DNA of 63,078 bases from the NCBI GenBank assembly GCA_046155615.1, contig JBJXFP010000018.1, positions 1-63,078 on the forward strand, read 5' to 3'. The position numbers and the translations under genes were made by a program. Under the pieces are notes generated by a model. It had not been told where the DNA came from. It worked only from the letters and a program-made list of their open reading frames with translations, and made no database searches. Position 1 is the first letter of the stretch, and each line of letters starts with the position of its first letter. This DNA is from JANNVZ01 sp046155615 (GTDB lineage Bacteria; Bacteroidota; Bacteroidia; Flavobacteriales_D; Sanyastnellaceae). Of this stretch, positions 40,997 to 49,387 are shown in pieces.

Positions 40997-41953
40997 ATGA
41001 GCGTTCTCGTTTTTGCAGACCATCACCACGGCAAGTTTCCGAAGGGCAGCTTAGAGGCTGTTAGCTACGCAAAAAAAGTAGCCGAGCAATTGGGCACCGA
41101 TGTGGTGGCCATTACTTATGGAACCATCAGTAGTGATGGCGGCCTGGGTAGCGCAGGTGCTTCCAAAGTGCTGCGCACCGCATTGACCACAGCCAGCGAC
41201 TCGCAGCAAATGACCCGCGTGATAGTGGCTGCCGCTGCGCACACAAATGCAGATGTTGTGGTGTTCGCACACGACATAGCAGGCAAGCTGATAGCACCGC
41301 GTGTAGCCGCACGCCTCGATGCGGGCCTTGTTCCCGGGGCCACTTCCCTACCCGATGCAAGTTTTTCTGTAAGGAAAAATGTATTTAGCGGAAAGGCGAT
41401 TGCTGAAATAACCATGAATACTGCTAAGAAGGTGATCACCGTTCTTCCTAATTCTTTTGGTTTGGAGAACAATGGCTCCACTGCTGCTGTGGAGGATTTT
41501 AATGCCGATGCAGGTGCCGCAGGTGTGCAGGTGAAAGAAGTGAAAATAGATAGCAAGGACGGAGAGATTCCATTGCCGGAGGCTGAATTGGTAGTAAGCG
41601 CAGGCCGTGGCATGAAAGGCCCGGAGCATTGGGGACAAGTGGAAGAGCTGGCGAAAATCATAGGAGCAGCAACTGCATGCTCACGCCCGGTGGCTGACAT
41701 AGGTTGGCGCCCTCACCACGAACACGTAGGACAAACAGGCATCACCATTCGCCCTAATCTCTACATCGCCATCGGCATCAGCGGAGCTATACAACACCTT
41801 GCCGGTGTGAATGGAAGCAAGACCATAGTGGTGATAAACAAAGACCCCGAGGCACCCTTCTTCAAAGCAGCCGACTATGGTATAGTGGGCGATGCATTTG
41901 AAGTATTGCCAAAAATTATTGAAGGCGCCAAACAATTCATTGCGAGTAAATAG
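40997..41953 (+). CDS. etfA: Electron transfer flavoprotein subunit alpha
   Basis: 318 residues of normal length. The N-terminal ETF domain (SVLVFADHHHGKFPKGSLEAVSYA) and the C-terminal FAD-binding domain, with ELVVSAGRGMKGPEHWGQVEELAKIIGAATACSRPVADIGW, GQTGITIRPNLYIAIGISGAIQHLAG and NKDPEAPFFKAADYGIVGDAFEVLP, hold the flavin contacts (R-G, S-R-P, Q-T-G, S-G-A-I-Q-H). It partners the EtfB encoded upstream in fatty-acid and branched-chain amino-acid oxidation, which fits the HMG-CoA lyase elsewhere in the window. A terminator follows. Confidence 0.96.
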   Translation: MSVLVFADHHHGKFPKGSLEAVSYAKKVAEQLGTDVVAITYGTISSDGGLGSAGASKVLRTALTTASDSQQMTRVIVAAAAHTNADVVVFAHDIAGKLIAPRVAARLDAGLVPGATSLPDASFSVRKNVFSGKAIAEITMNTAKKVITVLPNSFGLENNGSTAAVEDFNADAGAAGVQVKEVKIDSKDGEIPLPEAELVVSAGRGMKGPEHWGQVEELAKIIGAATACSRPVADIGWRPHHEHVGQTGITIRPNLYIAIGISGAIQHLAGVNGSKTIVVINKDPEAPFFKAADYGIVGDAFEVLPKIIEGAKQFIASK

Positions 41954-41966
41954 AACCTTGTATTTG

Positions 41967-41996
41967 CAAAGGCCGTTCATGCGGCCTTTGTTTTTA
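41967..41996 (+). terminator. Terminator after etfA
   Basis: 9-bp stem CAAAGGCCG (41967-41975) / CGGCCTTTG (41982-41990), loop TTCATG, then TTTTTA. Confidence 0.88.
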
Positions 41997-42103
41997 GGTG
42001 TTCGTTTCAGCCTTTGCTCTTATTATTTTCGTTCACCTGTTTTTGGAAAAACGGAAATGACAGGACATAGCGTGAAAGACATCAGTGCAGAAGAAACCAG
42101 TAC

Positions 42104-42703
42104 ATGAACCAGAAGAAAATAGAACTTCAGATAGCTGATATAGCTCCGAGCGGAAGCACCAGCGGAGCTTATGCCATGGTGCTTGCTGAAGTGGACGGCA
42201 ACCGCAGGCTTCCCATAGTAATAGGTGGTGCCGAGGCGCAGGCCATTGCCATAGAGTTGGAAAAAATGACTCCAAGCCGCCCGCTTACACACGACCTTTT
42301 TCGCAGCCTTGCACACGCATTTGCCATAGAGGTGGACGAAGTGCTTGTTTACAATCTGGTAGAGGGCATCTTCTTCGCCAAGGTAATAGCCAGTCTGAAT
42401 GGCCGCAGTGTGGAGATAGACGCACGCACCAGCGATGCAGTAGCCATCGCAGTGCGATTCAACTGCGCCATCTACGCTTACGAGTTCATATTGGAGCAAG
42501 CAGGCGTAAGCAGCGAAGAAGCTTCGCAACATTTAGAAATGGAAGAACCGGACATAGACCTGGAAGAGATAACCACACCGGTAGACACCACCAACATGAA
42601 CTTAGATGAATTGCACCGCCAATTGGACAACGCAATAGAACACGAGGACTACGAAAAAGCCACACGCCTGCGTGATGAGATAAATAAGAGAAAGACCAAG
42701 TGA
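42104..42703 (+). CDS. Bifunctional nuclease family (DUF151) protein with UVR motif
   Basis: 199 residues. The BFN/DUF151 domain (about 1-135) shows YAMVLAEVDGNRRLPIVIGGAEAQAIAIELEKMTPSRPLTHDL and SVEIDARTSDAVAIAVRF, the family core. The C-terminus (LDELHRQLDNAIEHEDYEKATRLRDEINKRK) is a UvrB/UvrC-type motif. Family members cleave DNA or RNA in vitro; the in vivo role is uncertain. A TATTTTCG element (42024-42031) lies upstream. The gene is convergent with the toxin-antitoxin/dnaE minus-strand block. Confidence 0.9.
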   Translation: MNQKKIELQIADIAPSGSTSGAYAMVLAEVDGNRRLPIVIGGAEAQAIAIELEKMTPSRPLTHDLFRSLAHAFAIEVDEVLVYNLVEGIFFAKVIASLNGRSVEIDARTSDAVAIAVRFNCAIYAYEFILEQAGVSSEEASQHLEMEEPDIDLEEITTPVDTTNMNLDELHRQLDNAIEHEDYEKATRLRDEINKRKTK

Positions 42704-42890
42704 GCCTCACCACTTTGCCATGATTACAATTCATAACTGAAAGTCTTTGACCCGCTGGCATTCTGAATATGTCCGTGAGTGGAGCATTGCTCACCATCAA
42801 TGCTGAGGTGGCGTGTTGGGTGGTGAACAGGAATACTGTTGAAGTTGGGGACACTACTTCAAAGTGATTTCGATTGCATAGTTGCTGGTA

Positions 42891-42970
42891 TCAACTCTCA
42901 AACAACCCATACTCCACTTCTTCCATCTCGTCCAATTTTTCTATCACCTCGTTGGTTAAGTTCAGTTTCT
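42891..42970 (-). repeat. Detached second copy of the dnaE 3' end
   Basis: 80 nt with only 3 mismatches to 43597-43676, the true dnaE terminus, in the same orientation. It still encodes the last residues of DnaE including the stop (KLNLTNEVIEKLDEMEEVEY, then GLFES). It differs by V-to-L, K-to-E and one silent change. It is not attached to dnaE; the toxin-antitoxin pair lies between. Further left (42704-42890) no gene is supported, only a startless minus-strand frame ending GSKTFSYEL. Confidence 0.92.
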
Positions 42971-42989
42971 AATTCTACAAATACTGAAC

Positions 42990-43256
42990 TTATGGAAACC
43001 GTTTGTAAATGTCCTTTCGTGTTGCTATTGCTGCTACAATGCAATTATCTGCTTTAATAAAAACACCAATGCGAAAGTCTCCTACTCGTATGCGATAAGC
43101 TGTTTTGTGTCCCTTTAACTTCTTTATGTTTCGAATGGAACGCACACCATCTGCATTTATAAGCCCTTGCACCGATTCGGCTACTTCCCGTTTCAATCGT
43201 TCGTCTTTTATCTTATCTAATGAACGTTCGAAGGCTTTAGTAAAAACCACATTCAT
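42990..43256 (-). CDS. RelE/ParE-family toxin
   Basis: 88 residues of typical RelE/ParE-superfamily size and pattern: MNVVFTKAFERSLDKIKDERLK, then SIRNIKKLKGHKTAYRIRVGDFRIGVF, then IVAAIATRKDIYKRFP. The Lys/Arg-rich centre, Y-R-I-R-V-G-D-F-R and the terminal KDIYKRF are the features of mRNA interferases of this fold; whether it acts on ribosome-bound mRNA or on gyrase cannot be told. Its ATG overlaps the antitoxin stop by one base (TGATG). The pair lies between two copies of the dnaE 3' end. Confidence 0.88.
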   Translation of the reverse strand: MNVVFTKAFERSLDKIKDERLKREVAESVQGLINADGVRSIRNIKKLKGHKTAYRIRVGDFRIGVFIKADNCIVAAIATRKDIYKRFP

Positions 43257-43471
43257 CAGAGTCCGAGTTTTGACAAAACGTGATTGGTATCTGCCATACC
43301 ACCTCGCATTGCTTCTTCCATCATTGCCAGCAATGCTTTGTCTTCCAAAGCTTCAAACTTTGCATTTGTCAAAAACTGAAGCGCTCTTGATTTGCGAGAC
43401 ATTCTTCTCAGAGCAGTCAATAGTCTTTTTCCTTCGGGATTGTTGTCTTCTATTTGAATGATATGTACCAT
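43256..43471 (-). CDS. Antitoxin of the RelE/ParE-type pair
   Basis: 71 residues from the ATG at 43471 (MVHIIQIEDNNPEGKRLLTAL); an in-frame start at 43516 is possible. The N-terminus is beta-like, followed by ALRRMSRKSRALQFLTNAKFEALEDKALLAMMEEAM, a helical toxin-wrapping type region. Size, position before the toxin, and overlap support the role; the DNA-binding fold is not clear. A family name is not certain. It probably represses its own promoter in the 125 nt upstream, next to the dnaE stop. Confidence 0.78.
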   Translation of the reverse strand: MVHIIQIEDNNPEGKRLLTALRRMSRKSRALQFLTNAKFEALEDKALLAMMEEAMRGGMADTNHVLSKLGL

Positions 43472-43596
43472 GGTATTGAATATGAATGCTGCTAATGTAT
43501 GAGACATAAGCAGCACTGTTTAATTTGTTAGAATGAAGTTCTGTTTGATAAAAGGTTGCAAACATTCTGCGTTTCTTTCAATCAGATTCCTGACTT

Positions 43597-46500
43597 TCAA
43601 CTCTCAAACAACCCATACTCTACTTCTTCCATCTCGTCCAATTTTTCTATCACCTTGTTGGTTACGTTCAGTTTCTGAAACATACCAGCAGGCATTTTCA
43701 AAAAGCCATCATCGGTCATCACCTGCATGCGCACTTTGGTTTTGCCGCCCTGGTTCAGCGTGGCTGCTATGCGTTCCACCAATTGGTCGTTCAGCTTGTC
43801 GAGCGATACTACTATGTCTAAGTAGCGCCCCAACTTCTCCCTTACTTCAAAGAGAGGTTCCAGCCTGTTGATGCGAAATTCGAATCCATTTGGCTCGCCA
43901 TTCCATTTGCGCTGTTGCACCTTGCCAAGCACGAACAATTTCGCACCGTTGAAAAGCAGGTGTTTGTATTTCAAATAATCTTCACCAAAGAGTACAAACT
44001 CTTGTTGTGCTTCGTAGTCTTCCAGCTTAAAAGTACCGAATGGCTTGTTGCTGGTGCGTGCTATCTTTTCCTGAAAGTCCATCACTGTACCGGCCAATTT
44101 CAAATCGCGGCCATGTTGCTGTTCCATGTTTTGCAGCAATGCCATGCCACCCGGTGTGCAGAATGATTTTATCTCAAGTGCAAAATCATCCAGAGGATGA
44201 CCGCTGATGAACATCCCCACCACTTCCTTCTCTTTGGATAGTTGTGTCATGGTGTCCCATGGCTCCACACGGGCCGGCTGAGGCTCCACTATCACCATCG
44301 CATCCTCTGCGCCAAAGAGCGAAACCTGGTTTGTGTTTTTGCTCTCACGCACTGATGATGCAAACTTCACAAGTGTTTCTGTGTATGTTTCATTCTTACC
44401 ATCTGGTAAAAAATATGCAGCGCGTGTGATGCCAAATGAATCCAGTGCACCGGCAAGTGCAAGGCTTTCAATAGTCTTTTTGCTTGTTGCTTTCGCATCT
44501 ACCCGCTGCAAAAAATCGAAAACGTTTTTGAATCTGCCATGCTGCTGTTCCTCTACTATACTCTCTACTGCACTCTCTCCCACGCCCTTCACTGCTACAA
44601 GTCCGAAGCGAATTTCGCCTTTGGCATTCACCGCAAATAGTGATTTCGATTCGTTCACATCAGGGCCGAGCACGGGTATGTTTTGCTTTTTACATTCTTG
44701 CATGAAGAAGCCCACCTTCTTTATATCGCTCATGTTGTTGCTGAGCACTGCGGCCATGTATTCTGCGGGATAGTTCGCCTTGAGATAAGCCGTTTGGTAA
44801 GCAATCCAGGCATAGCAAGTGGAGTGCGACTTGTTGAATGCATAACTTGCGAATGCTTCCCAGTCGGTCCATATTTTCTCCAGCTTATCTAATGGATGTC
44901 CTTTGCCGGAAGCACCTTCCATGAACTTGCCTTTCATTTTATCCAGCACGTCTTTCTGCTTTTTACCCATCGCTTTGCGCAGCACATCGGCTTCACCTTT
45001 GCTAAAGTCGGCCAGCTTTTGCGAGAGCAACATCACCTGTTCCTGATACACTGTGATGCCGTACGTTTCTTTCAAATATTCTTCTTGTGCCGGCAAATCA
45101 TAGGAGATGTTTTCCAAACCATTTTTTCTTCGCACAAAGGAGGGAATGTATTCCAGCGGCCCCGGACGGTAGAGTGCATTCATCGCTATCAAATCATCAA
45201 ACACGGTTGGCTTCAGGTCTTTCAGGTACTTCTGCATGCCATCACTTTCATATTGGAAAATGCCAACTGTGTGTCCGCGTTGAAAGAGCTGATATGTTTT
45301 CTCATCATCAAGCGGTATATTGTCAATATCAATCTCGATGTTGTGTCGCGCTTTGATGTTGCGCAGTGCATCTTTTATAAGTGTCAAAGTAGAAAGCCCG
45401 AGGAAGTCCATCTTGAGCAGGCCTGCACTTTCTACCACACTGTTGTCAAACTGAGTACACCACATATCGCTGTCTTTCGCAAGGGACACGGGTACATAGT
45501 TGGTTATCACATCAGGTGTGATGATGACTCCACAGGCATGTATGCCCGTATTGCGCACACTGCCTTCAAGTATGCTCGCCATCCTTACCACTTTGGCTTC
45601 TTGTGTGTCTTGTTTGATGATGTTGCGCAATTGTTTCGCATTGCTCAAATCATCCCCGTTGAGTTTGTCACTCAATGTTTTTTCATCCCAACTGAGCACA
45701 TCACTCAGGTCTTGCATGTCAGGCATCAGTTTGGCAATGCGGTCAGTATCGGGTAGTGGCAATTCGAACACGCGGCCTGCATCTCGTATCGCACTTTTGC
45801 CGCCCATGGTGCCATAGGTGATGATTTGCGCCACCATGTTGTTGCCGTATTTCTCACGCACATAATTGATGACTTTGTCGCGCCCTTCATCATCAAAGTC
45901 AATGTCTATATCGGGCAGTGACACGCGCTCAGGATTCAGAAAACGCTCAAAAAGCAAATTGTATTTCATAGGATCCACATTGGTGATGCCTATACAATAT
46001 GCAACTGCACTACCTGCTGCTGAGCCACGCCCCGGGCCAACGCTCACATCCATTTCGCGCGCTTTGTTGCAGAAGTCCTGCACTATGAGGAAGTAGCCCG
46101 GATAACCTGAATTGGCAATGGTGAGCAATTCAAAATCGAGGCGCTCTTTCAATTCATCGGTTATGGTCGGATAGCGCTTCTTCGCGCCTTCATATGTAAG
46201 AAAACGTAAGTAGGTGTTCTCGCCACGCTTGCCTCCATCAACAACATTTTCAGCATCCAAAAACTCTTGTGGTATTTCAAACTTCGGTAGCAATACCTCG
46301 CGTGAAAGTTTGTAGTTCTCGCACTTGTCTGCAACTTCTATTGTGTTGGAAATGGCGAGCGGCAAGTCTTTGAAAAGCTCTGCCATAGCTTCGGGTGACT
46401 TCAAAAAGTATTCATCGTTGGGCAAGCCAAAGCGAAAATCTCTTCCGCGCTTACCTATGTATTTCTTCGGCTTAGAAACGTATTCCCCTTCGCGCACACA

Positions 46501-47874
46501 CACTAATGCATCCTGCGCTTCACTGTCAGTCTTCTTTGTGAAGTATGAAGAATTGGTGCCCACATATTTCACATTATACTTCTCACAAAAACCAAGTATT
46601 ACTTTGTTCACGTGGTCTTCCTCTTCAAGCCCGTGACGGTTTAATTCTGCATAGAAATCATCTCCAAAGTTTTCCTTCCACCACACGAATGCTTCTTCTG
46701 CTTTCTCATCGCCTTCATTCAAAATCTTCCAGGCTACCTCTCCATACACACCGCCACTCAGCACCATGATGTCTTGTTTGTACTTCAGCAAAGTCTCCCT
46801 GTCGATGCGCGGCACGTAGTAAAAACCTTCGGTATGTGCAAAGGAGGAAAGCTTGGCGAGGTTGTGATAGCCGCTTTTGTTTTTGGCAATTAATGGAATT
46901 TGAAAACCATTATCCTGAACCTTCTTATCACGCAGGTCGCGGCAGACGTTGACTTCGCATCCTACTATTGGTTTTACTTCTTGCTTCAATGCAGCACTCA
47001 CAAATTGAAAGGCTGCCATCATGTTGCCATGGTCAGTGATGGCGATAGCAGGCATGCCCCACTCCTTTGCTTTCTTAACCAAGCCGATAACATCGCTGGT
47101 GGATTGCAGCACGGAGTATTGACTGTGGACGTGCAGATGAACAAATTCAAGCTGTGAGGGGTGAGTTGTGATCTCCGAGTTGGTCGCAACTACATCACTC
47201 ACAGCTCGTGGCTCGTGGCTCGTGGCTCTCTCCTGAAAATTGGAAATGGTCAAATCAGGCGCTTCATAAACGACTGCTACAGCCGCTATATCGGGAACGC
47301 GTATCACACCAACTTTTAGCAATTCGAAGAAAGCTCTGCCTGTTGCACTTACATCGAAAGCCGCATCGTGCGCTTCTCCAAAACTCTCATTGAACAATTT
47401 CTGATACAGTTCAGTGAGTGTTGGCCATTTGTACTTGCCGCCTCTGCCTCCGGGCAAGGCGCAGTAGTCGGTGGCCAACTCTTTGGTGTCGAGCGATTTT
47501 TTCTCGAGCAGATAATTCACCTCGCCCATGCGAAGCAATTCGCAGCCCATCACGTGCAGGTCGAATTCTATGTTGTGACCGGCTATGTAGCTGCACTCAT
47601 TTACATCTTGCAGAAAAGCGAGCACGACATCTTTCAGTTCGTGACCTTCACGCAGGGCGCGCTCTGTGGAAATGCCGTGTACTTTCTCTGCGTTGTATGG
47701 AATAGAAAAACCGTCAGGCTTTACGATGAAATTCTTAACACTGATGAGCTTACCTGTTGCATCGTGCAACTGCCAGGCTATCTGCACTACGCGCGGCCAA
47801 TTGTCAAAGTCAGTAAGTGGCGCATTGTAGTTGCGCGGCAGGCCAGTGGTTTCGGTATCGAATATTAAAAACAT
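43597..47874 (-). CDS. dnaE: DNA polymerase III alpha subunit with N-terminal DEDDh exonuclease
   Basis: 1425 residues, the replicative polymerase. Residues 1-200 are a proofreading exonuclease of DnaQ type (FDTETTG with Asp6 and Glu8; AGHNIEFD; EAHDAAFD). From about 245 comes the PHP domain (FVHLHVHSQYSVLQ ... AITDHGNM). The catalytic palm holds GPGRGSAAGSAVAYC and PDIDIDFDDEGRDKV, with the metal-binding Asp pair. Fingers, a helix-hairpin-helix region (GLVAVKGVGESAVESI) and an OB fold (LKLAGTVMDFQEKIA) follow. Fusion of exonuclease and polymerase occurs in other Bacteroidota. The last 26 codons are duplicated 706 nt downstream beyond a toxin-antitoxin pair. Confidence 0.97.
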   Translation of the reverse strand: MFLIFDTETTGLPRNYNAPLTDFDNWPRVVQIAWQLHDATGKLISVKNFIVKPDGFSIPYNAEKVHGISTERALREGHELKDVVLAFLQDVNECSYIAGHNIEFDLHVMGCELLRMGEVNYLLEKKSLDTKELATDYCALPGGRGGKYKWPTLTELYQKLFNESFGEAHDAAFDVSATGRAFFELLKVGVIRVPDIAAVAVVYEAPDLTISNFQERATSHEPRAVSDVVATNSEITTHPSQLEFVHLHVHSQYSVLQSTSDVIGLVKKAKEWGMPAIAITDHGNMMAAFQFVSAALKQEVKPIVGCEVNVCRDLRDKKVQDNGFQIPLIAKNKSGYHNLAKLSSFAHTEGFYYVPRIDRETLLKYKQDIMVLSGGVYGEVAWKILNEGDEKAEEAFVWWKENFGDDFYAELNRHGLEEEDHVNKVILGFCEKYNVKYVGTNSSYFTKKTDSEAQDALVCVREGEYVSKPKKYIGKRGRDFRFGLPNDEYFLKSPEAMAELFKDLPLAISNTIEVADKCENYKLSREVLLPKFEIPQEFLDAENVVDGGKRGENTYLRFLTYEGAKKRYPTITDELKERLDFELLTIANSGYPGYFLIVQDFCNKAREMDVSVGPGRGSAAGSAVAYCIGITNVDPMKYNLLFERFLNPERVSLPDIDIDFDDEGRDKVINYVREKYGNNMVAQIITYGTMGGKSAIRDAGRVFELPLPDTDRIAKLMPDMQDLSDVLSWDEKTLSDKLNGDDLSNAKQLRNIIKQDTQEAKVVRMASILEGSVRNTGIHACGVIITPDVITNYVPVSLAKDSDMWCTQFDNSVVESAGLLKMDFLGLSTLTLIKDALRNIKARHNIEIDIDNIPLDDEKTYQLFQRGHTVGIFQYESDGMQKYLKDLKPTVFDDLIAMNALYRPGPLEYIPSFVRRKNGLENISYDLPAQEEYLKETYGITVYQEQVMLLSQKLADFSKGEADVLRKAMGKKQKDVLDKMKGKFMEGASGKGHPLDKLEKIWTDWEAFASYAFNKSHSTCYAWIAYQTAYLKANYPAEYMAAVLSNNMSDIKKVGFFMQECKKQNIPVLGPDVNESKSLFAVNAKGEIRFGLVAVKGVGESAVESIVEEQQHGRFKNVFDFLQRVDAKATSKKTIESLALAGALDSFGITRAAYFLPDGKNETYTETLVKFASSVRESKNTNQVSLFGAEDAMVIVEPQPARVEPWDTMTQLSKEKEVVGMFISGHPLDDFALEIKSFCTPGGMALLQNMEQQHGRDLKLAGTVMDFQEKIARTSNKPFGTFKLEDYEAQQEFVLFGEDYLKYKHLLFNGAKLFVLGKVQQRKWNGEPNGFEFRINRLEPLFEVREKLGRYLDIVVSLDKLNDQLVERIAATLNQGGKTKVRMQVMTDDGFLKMPAGMFQKLNVTNKVIEKLDEMEEVEYGLFES

Positions 47875-47885
47875 GAAATCAATTT

Positions 47886-47898
47886 ACCCCGTTGGGGT
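47886..47898. repeat. Short palindrome before dnaE (ACCCCGTTGGGGT)
   Basis: A perfect-arm palindrome 12 nt upstream of the dnaE start, related to the copies at 6848 and 40959. The rest of 47875-48149 shows no gene. Confidence 0.5.
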
Positions 47899-48149
47899 CA
47901 CTAAGTGAAGCATTTGAAAATTTGAAAATGTGTGAGTGAATTCGTTTGTATTGCACCCCTCCATTTCAAATTGAATGCTCGAATGTAAAAATCTGAAAGG
48001 AGAGAAGTTGAAAATTGATTTCAACACACGATTGAAGGCCGTGGCTATATGGCAAAACAGGTTTTCAACATGGGAACAAGAACCCGCAATTCATCAAAAA
48101 ACCCCACCACAAATGGCGAGGTTCGATGGAATCATTCTTTCAAATACTG

Positions 48150-48566
48150 TCAAGATATCAGCGCTGCTTCGGCAGTTATTTCTGTATTCAACAACTGGCT
48201 GATGGGGCAGTTGGTTTTTGCATCTGCAATGCATTCATCAAATTTCGCTTTGTCCATGCCGCTTGCTTTCACCTTCACTTCCAGATGCGAGTTGGTGATT
48301 TTACCTGCTTCACCCTGGGTTATGGTACACTTGGTTTCTATGCTCTCTGGAACCACGCCATGGTTGCCAAGTACAAATGATAGTTTCATACTGAAGCATC
48401 CGGCATGTGCGGCAGCTACCAACTCTTCCGGGTTAGTCTGTGTGCCATCAGCAAATCTTGAAGCCCAGTTGTAGGCTGTATTGCTGAGTGTTTTGGTTTG
48501 TGTAGTGAGTGTACCACTTCCATCTTTTCCTCCCCCACTCCATTGGGCTGTTGCGTGTCTTTTCAT
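48150..48566 (-). CDS. OsmC-family peroxiredoxin
   Basis: 138 residues from the ATG at 48566 (MKRHATAQWSGGGKDGSGTL); an in-frame ATG at 48596 adds ten basic residues without family support. It carries the two conserved cysteines: Cys57 in AAAHAGCFSM and Cys120 in TNCPIS, which in OsmC reduce organic hydroperoxides with thiol donors. NPEELVAAAHAGC is diagnostic of OsmC rather than Ohr. Cytoplasmic; probably a stress-response gene. No regulator is adjacent. Confidence 0.92.
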   Translation of the reverse strand: MKRHATAQWSGGGKDGSGTLTTQTKTLSNTAYNWASRFADGTQTNPEELVAAAHAGCFSMKLSFVLGNHGVVPESIETKCTITQGEAGKITNSHLEVKVKASGMDKAKFDECIADAKTNCPISQLLNTEITAEAALIS

Positions 48567-48670
48567 TTCTTTTCGTTTGAATTTGTTTGGGCGCAAGTTG
48601 CTATAAGCTCTGTCAGTCTATCCGCATTTGTTGAATCGATTCGAAGTAAAAGGTATTCTGAAAATGTATT

Positions 48671-49387
48671 TCACCCGTTGTTCACCTCAAGCCTGAATCC
48701 AACTCCATGCACATTGCTGATTGAAATATTTGGATCTGTGCTTAAGTATTTTCTCAGCTTGGTGATGAACACATCCATGCTGCGACCCACGAAGTAACTG
48801 TCATCACCCCATATCATGTTTGCAAGTATTTCGCGCTGCATTACCTGATCCTGATGCTCAGCCAGCAATTTCAAAAGTTCACTTTCCTTCTTGGTCAGTT
48901 TTTTTGTACTGTCTCCAATCTTTAGCAAATAGTTGGATGCATCAAAGTCGTACCTCCCTATTTTGAATTTGTTCTTTGACTTTGCATCCTCTCTGAACCG
49001 TGGGTTGCGTTTCAATATAGCTTTGATGCGAAGCATCAACTCTTCGGTGCTGAATGGCTTGGTTATGTAATCATCAGCGCCCAGTTTGAAGCCTTTAATT
49101 TTGTCTTCTGCTGTGTTTTTAGCTGTCAGAAAAACAATGGGCACATCGGGATTTACCATTCTGATGTCCTCTGCCAGGCTGAATCCATCCTTTTTCGGCA
49201 TCATCACATCCAGCAGGCACAAGTCATATTGTTCTTTGTTGAATTGGTTGAGGCCTTCCTTGCCGTCTTTGCACAAATGCACTTTGTAGCCTTCCATCTT
49301 TAATGAATCCTGCACCACAAAGCCCAGGTTCATGTCATCCTCTACAAGCAGTATGCGTGCGGTTGGTTTCAGGTCTAAATCCATCAT
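48671..49387 (-). CDS. rprY: OmpR-family response regulator (RprY-like)
   Basis: 238 residues. Receiver: RILLVEDDMNLGFVV, phosphoacceptor Asp60 in YDLCLLDVMMPKKDG, and the switch residues in VPIVFLTAK with DYITKPF. The winged-helix output is FKIGRYDFDASNYLLKI ... LTKKESELLKLLAEHQDQVMQREILANMIWG ... RSMDVFITKLRKYLSTDPNISISNVHGVGFRLEV. The start ATG overlaps the kinase stop as ATGA. The pair and the extended QREILANMIWGDDSYF stretch match RprY of Bacteroides and Porphyromonas. Confidence 0.93.
   Translation of the reverse strand: MMDLDLKPTARILLVEDDMNLGFVVQDSLKMEGYKVHLCKDGKEGLNQFNKEQYDLCLLDVMMPKKDGFSLAEDIRMVNPDVPIVFLTAKNTAEDKIKGFKLGADDYITKPFSTEELMLRIKAILKRNPRFREDAKSKNKFKIGRYDFDASNYLLKIGDSTKKLTKKESELLKLLAEHQDQVMQREILANMIWGDDSYFVGRSMDVFITKLRKYLSTDPNISISNVHGVGFRLEVNNG

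Noticed and set aside
42704..42890. Minus-strand frame ending GSKTFSYEL as a gene
   Set aside because: No start codon, about 45 codons, no recognised family; at most a fragment.
44896..45756. 286-codon plus-strand frame within dnaE
   Set aside because: The minus strand encodes conserved polymerase motifs across the same bases.
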